37,083 nucleotides of DNA. It comes from UBA8190 sp003453695 (GTDB lineage: Bacteria; Actinomycetota; Acidimicrobiia; Acidimicrobiales; UBA8190). The DNA is taken from assembly GCA_036796975.1 (NCBI GenBank), contig DAIRBY010000029.1, forward strand, positions 1-37,083, given 5' to 3'. Within the stretch, counting starts at the first letter, position 1; every line of letters begins with the position of its first letter. The position numbers and the translations under genes are program-made. Below the pieces are notes generated by a model. The model was not told the DNA's origin. It ran no database searches and saw only the letters and a program-made list of their open reading frames with translations. Of this stretch, positions 32,739 to 37,083 are shown piece after piece.

Positions 32739-34037
32739 GTGATGCGTGGGCGGACGCGGGCGATCATCGCCATCTCGAGCATCGGCATCCTGGCCGTCAC
32801 GGCGGTGGGAGCACTGAGCGGCATCGCCGCAGCGGTGAGCGGCGGCGGCTACAGCCCTGACCAACAGGACTGCCCCTGGAACGCCTCGGCGTGGAGCGCC
32901 GCGCCCGGGTACGCCTACCCGGGATGCCACAACGTGGCGGTGAACGTGGAGAGCGGCGGGACGACGAACGGCGATGCCAACTCGAACAACACCCGCTACG
33001 TCGAATTCGGCAACGACCAGGTGCCCAACGACCCGAACTCCCAGGGCACACCCACCATCTTGAGCGTGGGGCTCCCCGGCAACACCGGCTCGCCGCACTC
33101 GGGGTGTGTGTCGGTCAACACCGACGGCACCGGCGGCGGCACCGGCACCGGCTGTGGGAACAACTCGAGCGGCGCCGGCTTCGCCCTCAACTACGACTAC
33201 TACCAAGTGTTCTGTCCCCTCGCCGCAGCGGCGGGAAAGCCATGTGAGGACACCGCCCCGGGCACGACCACCTTCACGCCCGACACGGGTCATGCCGTGA
33301 ACTACCAGGACATCGTCTCCAACGGGCTCCTCGTCTACTTCGGCATGGACGACAACACCGACAACGGCGAGCACGACGGCGTGAGCGGCGTCGAGGGCAC
33401 CTGCCCGGGGACGACGGCGCAGACCTGCCACTCCGCCGGGGTGGTGAACGGCCCGTCCGACGGCGGAGGCATGCTGCTCAGCATCGAGCCCCAGTGGCTC
33501 ATCAACGGCGGCTCCACCCCCACGGCCACCCATCCCGAGGGGTTGGTCAACTTCTCCGAGGGTGAGTGTGCCGACGGGATCTGCAGCGGCGCCACCACCC
33601 AGCAGCAGACCGTGTACTACGGCTGCGGCGCCACCAACCCGCAGAACACCGGGGCCTACGACCAGTGCACGACGAACCAGCAGAACGACGACGTGTTCAA
33701 GAACAACACGCCGGCCTCGCTCAGCGAGTCCCCCAATTGCTCCAGCGGTGACGCCCCGGGCGAATCGTGCGGAGGAAGCGGGCTCGACCCGTACCGCCAG
33801 GGGGCGCCGCAGCAGATGAACACCGAGCCGGGGGTGCAGACCTACCAGGATCCCGATCCGCAGCGCTCACCGGCTGCGCCCTTCGGCACTCCCGGCACCT
33901 ATGTGGGGACGTGCGGGGTGTACGTGAACGACAACAGCGACGCCGTCGGCCCCGGGCTCATCGGCTTCTTGAGCCAGGGGAACGTCCCCGAGCCGCCGGC
34001 CGGCTGGGTGATCGGACCGACCGACTCGAGCTGCTGA
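32739..34037 (+). CDS. Secreted cysteine-rich protein of unknown function
   Basis: 432 residues. A signal peptide (MMRGRTRAIIAIS..., hydrophobic to about residue 30) is followed by a mature part rich in Gly, Asn, Thr, Ser and Asp with 16 cysteines, an even number that fits disulfides outside the cell. It has almost no Lys/Arg and many Asn/Gln-rich stretches. The early CPWNASAWSAAPGYAYPGC and the late TCGVYVNDNSDAVGPGLIGF regions look ordered. No family is recognised. The GTG at 32739 has GGAGG 7 nt upstream; an ATG follows directly at 32742. Its leader carries two hairpins, and a sensor kinase and a diguanylate cyclase flank it. Possible roles are surface layer, sheath or matrix protein, as inference only. 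Confidence 0.8.
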   Translation: MMRGRTRAIIAISSIGILAVTAVGALSGIAAAVSGGGYSPDQQDCPWNASAWSAAPGYAYPGCHNVAVNVESGGTTNGDANSNNTRYVEFGNDQVPNDPNSQGTPTILSVGLPGNTGSPHSGCVSVNTDGTGGGTGTGCGNNSSGAGFALNYDYYQVFCPLAAAAGKPCEDTAPGTTTFTPDTGHAVNYQDIVSNGLLVYFGMDDNTDNGEHDGVSGVEGTCPGTTAQTCHSAGVVNGPSDGGGMLLSIEPQWLINGGSTPTATHPEGLVNFSEGECADGICSGATTQQQTVYYGCGATNPQNTGAYDQCTTNQQNDDVFKNNTPASLSESPNCSSGDAPGESCGGSGLDPYRQGAPQQMNTEPGVQTYQDPDPQRSPAAPFGTPGTYVGTCGVYVNDNSDAVGPGLIGFLSQGNVPEPPAGWVIGPTDSSC

Positions 34038-34051
34038 CCGTCGTCTCGTCT

Positions 34052-34080
34052 CCGCCCGTCCGGCCGAGCCGGGCGGGCGG
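34052..34080. terminator. GC-rich hairpin between convergent genes
   Basis: CCGCCCG (34052-34058) pairs with CGGGCGG at 34070-34076 or 34074-34080. It lies just past the stop of the secreted protein gene and before the end of the cyclase gene. There is no U-tract. Confidence 0.4.
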
Positions 34081-34086
34081 ATGGAT

Positions 34087-35148
34087 TCAACGACGGTGGT
34101 GTCGGCGGTCGAGCGCTCCGCCAGGGTGAGCTGACGCCGCCTGGGGGTGCTGGGGCGTGGGCACCGCCGGGGGGCGCACCGGCCCGGCGGGGCCGCGCTC
34201 GGCGGCGGCGGCCGCGCTCTGGTCCTTCAGCATCTTGTCGACCCGCTGGAGGAAGCGGTCGGGGTCCTCGCCCTGGCGTGCCATGGCGACACCGGCGGTG
34301 CACCCGATGGTCACCGACCGCCACTCGTCACCGACCCGGCAGATCACAGGCTGACTGAACACCTGGGTGACGCGCACGCAGAACCGGGCCAGGTCGGAGC
34401 GGTTGATCTCGTCGCACAGGACCACGAACTCGTCGCCGCCGATGCGGGCGACGGTGTCCTCCTCCCGCACCGCCGAGCGCAGGCGCTGGGCCAGGATGCG
34501 CAGGATCTCGTCACCCACCCGGTTCCCCAGGCTGTCGTTGATGGTGGCGTAGCTGTCGATGTCGATGAACAGCATGGCCACACCGACGGTCGGGTCGGGG
34601 TGGCGCCGGACGGCACGGGCCATGGCATGCCCGATGCGGTCGACGAGCAGGGTGCGGTTGGCCAGGCTGGTCAGCCCGTCGTGGAGGGCGAGGTGCGTGA
34701 GCTCCACCTCGAGGGCCTTGCGCTCGGTGACATCGGTCAGGGCCAGCACCACGAGCTCGGCTCCACCGTCGCCGTCGGCCAGGACCGGCTGGGCGTTGAC
34801 CGAGAACCACCGCATCGGCCCGCCTGACGGTGGCTGGATGCCGACCACCTGACCGGCACTCGGAACACCGGTGCCGAGGACCCTGGTGGCGGGGCGCCGG
34901 ACCCCTTCCACGGGCCGGTAGTCCTCGTCCACGGCCGAGCCGAGAGGGTCGGTGGCGCCCACCACGGTGCTTCCCGGCCTGGCGAAGAGCGAATCAGCGG
35001 CGGCGTTGGCGTCCACCACCCGCAGCCCGGCGTCCTCCACCAGCACCGGTTGTTCGAGGACGGCCAGAAGGCCGCTGTAGCGGCGCGCCAGCTCGCGCTG
35101 ACGAGCCGTCGGAGACTCGGGTGCCTCAGGTACTGAGCCGGACTCCAC
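34087..35148 (-). CDS. PAS-GGDEF diguanylate cyclase
   Basis: 353 residues. A PAS domain (about 20-140) ends in the typical LALTDVTERKALE linker and is followed by a GGDEF domain. The active site reads RIGGDEF, with the upstream metal-binding FIDIDSYATINDSLG. An RxxD inhibitory site (REED) sits five residues before GGDEF, so product inhibition is expected. It makes cyclic di-GMP from two GTP in the cytoplasm. No EAL domain, signal peptide or membrane segment is seen; the PAS may bind a small ligand. The C-terminal 40 residues are Ala/Pro/His/Arg-rich. The GTG at 35148 has a full AAGGAGGT 9 nt upstream. Confidence 0.93.
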   Translation of the reverse strand: MESGSVPEAPESPTARQRELARRYSGLLAVLEQPVLVEDAGLRVVDANAAADSLFARPGSTVVGATDPLGSAVDEDYRPVEGVRRPATRVLGTGVPSAGQVVGIQPPSGGPMRWFSVNAQPVLADGDGGAELVVLALTDVTERKALEVELTHLALHDGLTSLANRTLLVDRIGHAMARAVRRHPDPTVGVAMLFIDIDSYATINDSLGNRVGDEILRILAQRLRSAVREEDTVARIGGDEFVVLCDEINRSDLARFCVRVTQVFSQPVICRVGDEWRSVTIGCTAGVAMARQGEDPDRFLQRVDKMLKDQSAAAAAERGPAGPVRPPAVPTPQHPQAASAHPGGALDRRHHRR

Positions 35149-35301
35149 CTAGGCCAACCTCCTTCCGGGACGTCCTCCGCCACTCGGAGTCCCTCTCCCA
35201 ATGTCTCGGCAATTCCGAGGCCGGCCTGAAGGACGCCCGCGGTGTTCGTGGGCCCGCACCACGCAGAGCGTCCCCGCCCGCTCGGGCAAGATCTGGATCC
35301 G

Positions 35302-35910
35302 ATGGCCACATCCCGCTCGGACAGGGCGTCGAAGGCGCCTTCTCCCGCCGGGGCACTGCTCGCTCCCGGGGCGAGCGCCGGTCGCGACCAGCCGGCACTG
35401 GTGCAGCTGGATGAGGCCTTGAGCCGGGCCGGCTTGGTCGTCGAACGCATGGACTTCCCCTACCGGCTCGCCGGGCGGCGGGCCCCTGACCGGCCCGCGG
35501 TGCTGGTGGCGGCGGTGGTCGACGCCGCCCGGGCCCTGGCCGCACGCACCGGCACCGGAACCGACCGGCTGGTGTTGGGGGGGCGGTCCATGGGGGGCCG
35601 GATGTGCTCGGTGGCCGTGGGCGAGGGCCTGGAGGCGGCGGCCCTGGTCCTCATCAGCTACCCACTCCACCCTCCCGGCCGCCCCGAGCGGCTGCGCACC
35701 GAGCACTTCCCCTCCCTGCGCCTGCCGTGCCTGTTCGTGTCCGGGACCCGCGACACCTTCGGATCGCCGGCCGAGCTGGAGGCGGCCACCGCCGCCATCC
35801 CCGGGCCGGTGACCCACAAATGGGTCGAAGGGGGCGATCACGGGCTTCGAGGCAAGGACGCCCTGGTCAGCGAGCTGGTGGCGCCCTGGGTGGCGGCGCT
35901 CGGTCCCTAG
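35302..35910 (+). CDS. Alpha/beta hydrolase, KANL3/Tex30-like
   Basis: 202 residues. It is a small alpha/beta hydrolase with nucleophile Ser96 in GGRSMGGR, Asp151 in SGTRDTFG and His180 in GGDHGLRG, a complete triad. The ISYPLHPPGRPERLRTEHFP segment after strand 6 is typical of the Tex30/KANL3-like (DUF-type dienelactone hydrolase related) group, whose bacterial substrates are unknown. ATG 35302 is preferred to a GTG at 35242, because the extra residues are unlike the family; AGATCT lies 7 nt upstream as a poor -10. It diverges from the cyclase gene. Confidence 0.82.
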   Translation: MATSRSDRASKAPSPAGALLAPGASAGRDQPALVQLDEALSRAGLVVERMDFPYRLAGRRAPDRPAVLVAAVVDAARALAARTGTGTDRLVLGGRSMGGRMCSVAVGEGLEAAALVLISYPLHPPGRPERLRTEHFPSLRLPCLFVSGTRDTFGSPAELEAATAAIPGPVTHKWVEGGDHGLRGKDALVSELVAPWVAALGP

Positions 35911-35965
35911 CCGGTGGGGAAGCCCCCCTTGCCGGGACGAGTGGTTCCTGGGACAGTTGTTGCCT

Positions 35966-37083
35966 ATGTTGTCATTGGGGCGGGAGTTACGTGGTGGCCG
36001 GAACGGCCGCCGGGCCCGGGTGGCGATGTGCCTGACGGCGGTGGCGACGGCCGTGGCGAGCCTTCCGGCGCTGGCCGCCTTCGGCGGCACCTGGACCACG
36101 CCGGCCTGGGCCGGAACGGTGACGGTCCGCCCCGGACAGAACCTGAGCCAGATCGCCGCCCAGCTGCACACCTCGGTGGCCGCCCTGGTGGCCGCCAACC
36201 GGTTGGCCGACCCCAACCGGGTGCTGGCCGGCCAGCTCCTCGAGATCCCGGGTTCGAGCACCGGCGCGGCGCCGGGCACCGCGGTGGTCGTCCAGCCGGG
36301 CCAGACCCTTTCGGCCATCGCCAGCCGCTACGGCGTGAGCGTGGCCGCCCTGGCCGCCGCCAACCGGCTCGGTGATCCGAACCATCTGCTGGCCGGCTTC
36401 CGGCTGGTCATCCCCGGCGACGCCGGTTCAGGCGACGCCGGCTGGCCCGCCATCGGCGTCGTCTCCTCGGTGGCGACGACGCGCACGGTCGTGGTGGGGC
36501 GGGGCCAGACCCTCACGTCCATCGCCGCCGCCAACGGTGTGAGCGTGCGCGCTCTCGCCGCAGCCAACAAGATCAGCAACCCCAACCGCGTTCTGGCCGG
36601 CACCCGTCTGGTCGTCCCGGGCACCGCCGGCTCGGGAATGGCGCTGGCGTCCTACACGGTGCCGAGCCCGGGCACGGGCGGGCTGCCGGCCAAACTGGCC
36701 GCCAACCCGGGACGCCTGGCGCTACGGCCCGCCTTCGTCAGCGCCGCGGCGCGTTACGGCGTCCCCGTGTCGCTCCTCGAGGCGTTGTGCTGGTGGGAGT
36801 CAGGATGGCAATCGGCCATCGTGTCCTCCACCGGTGCCATCGGAGTGTGCCAGATCGAGCCGTACACAGCGACCTTCGTCGACCGCTATCTCGCCGGCGC
36901 GGCTCTGAACCCGCAAGTGGCGGAGCAGAACATCGCCATCGGCGCCGCCTACCTGTCTTCGCTGCTGCGCGCCACCGGCGGCGACGTGGGACAGGCGGTC
37001 GCCGGTTACTACCAAGGGCTCGAGTCGGTCCGCCACCACGGGATGCTCCCCGCCACGGCCAACTACGTGCGCGGCATCGAGGC
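35966..37083 (+). CDS. Secreted LysM-SLT lytic transglycosylase, partial (3' end beyond window)
   Basis: 372 residues are visible and the frame runs off the window without a stop. A basic N-terminus (RELRGGRNGRRAR) and hydrophobic segment (about 21-40) form a signal peptide. Three LysM repeats follow (about 51-95, 106-150, 174-218), each with a TVxxGQxLxxIA start and ANxLxxPNxxLAG core, binding peptidoglycan. From about 255 is a GH23/SLT domain: catalytic Glu278 in WWESGW and the GAIGVCQIEP motif (290-299). It should cleave peptidoglycan with anhydro-sugar formation outside the membrane, in wall turnover, growth or division. An in-frame ATG at 36026 would still keep a signal peptide. Confidence 0.9.
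   Translation, partial: MLSLGRELRGGRNGRRARVAMCLTAVATAVASLPALAAFGGTWTTPAWAGTVTVRPGQNLSQIAAQLHTSVAALVAANRLADPNRVLAGQLLEIPGSSTGAAPGTAVVVQPGQTLSAIASRYGVSVAALAAANRLGDPNHLLAGFRLVIPGDAGSGDAGWPAIGVVSSVATTRTVVVGRGQTLTSIAAANGVSVRALAAANKISNPNRVLAGTRLVVPGTAGSGMALASYTVPSPGTGGLPAKLAANPGRLALRPAFVSAAARYGVPVSLLEALCWWESGWQSAIVSSTGAIGVCQIEPYTATFVDRYLAGAALNPQVAEQNIAIGAAYLSSLLRATGGDVGQAVAGYYQGLESVRHHGMLPATANYVRGIE

Overview
The window is about 37 kb of very GC-rich (around 70%) chromosomal DNA with dense genes, GTG and TTG starts, many 4-bp start/stop overlaps and a GlgE-type alpha-glucan operon. This points to a high-GC Actinomycetota. The acyl-CoA-type accessory genes and the frequent leaderless promoters would suit an Acidimicrobiia-like lineage, but that placement is inference. 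I see no rRNA, tRNA, CRISPR array, insertion sequence or phage gene.

Layout. 1-5.3 kb: a crotonase-fold gene (+) meets a DUF6285/aminoglycoside-phosphotransferase-like pair (-) end to end. Next come a DUF7064-like gene and an unusual methyltransferase/mismatch DNA glycosylase fusion (+), then a secreted LppX-like protein. 5.3-17.0 kb: a five-gene operon on the minus strand, read glgE, treS-maltokinase fusion, malQ, glgB, glgX. It can turn trehalose/maltose into maltose-1-phosphate, polymerise and branch alpha-glucan, then debranch and rearrange it. 17.0-17.4 kb is a hairpin-rich spacer. 17.4-21.0 kb: a XylFGH-like sugar ABC importer (-), also in operon order (binding protein, ATPase, permease).

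21.2-25 kb: an EEP-family phosphatase/nuclease, an unassigned gene, a lipoprotein with an HNH-like motif followed directly by a small ORF, and a metallo-beta-lactamase-fold gene, ending in a small 16-bp tandem repeat. 24.8-28.6 kb: an Old-Yellow-Enzyme-like oxidoreductase diverges from a GH15 glucoamylase/trehalase that may belong functionally with the glucan operon. A DinB-family protein is translationally coupled to a PrmC-like methyltransferase that lacks the NPPY motif. 29.5-31.2 kb: undecaprenyl-diphosphatase (uppP) runs into a convergent SDR.

31.3-37.1 kb looks like an envelope/signalling block: an orphan membrane histidine kinase, a 16-cysteine secreted protein of unknown function preceded by two near-identical RNA hairpins, a PAS-GGDEF diguanylate cyclase with an I-site, an alpha/beta hydrolase, and a three-LysM lytic transglycosylase cut by the window end.

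The features I find least explained are the tandem-hairpin leader with its orphan secreted protein, the methyltransferase-glycosylase fusion, the secreted HNH lipoprotein unit, and the widespread -10-like hexamers 6-8 nt before start codons.
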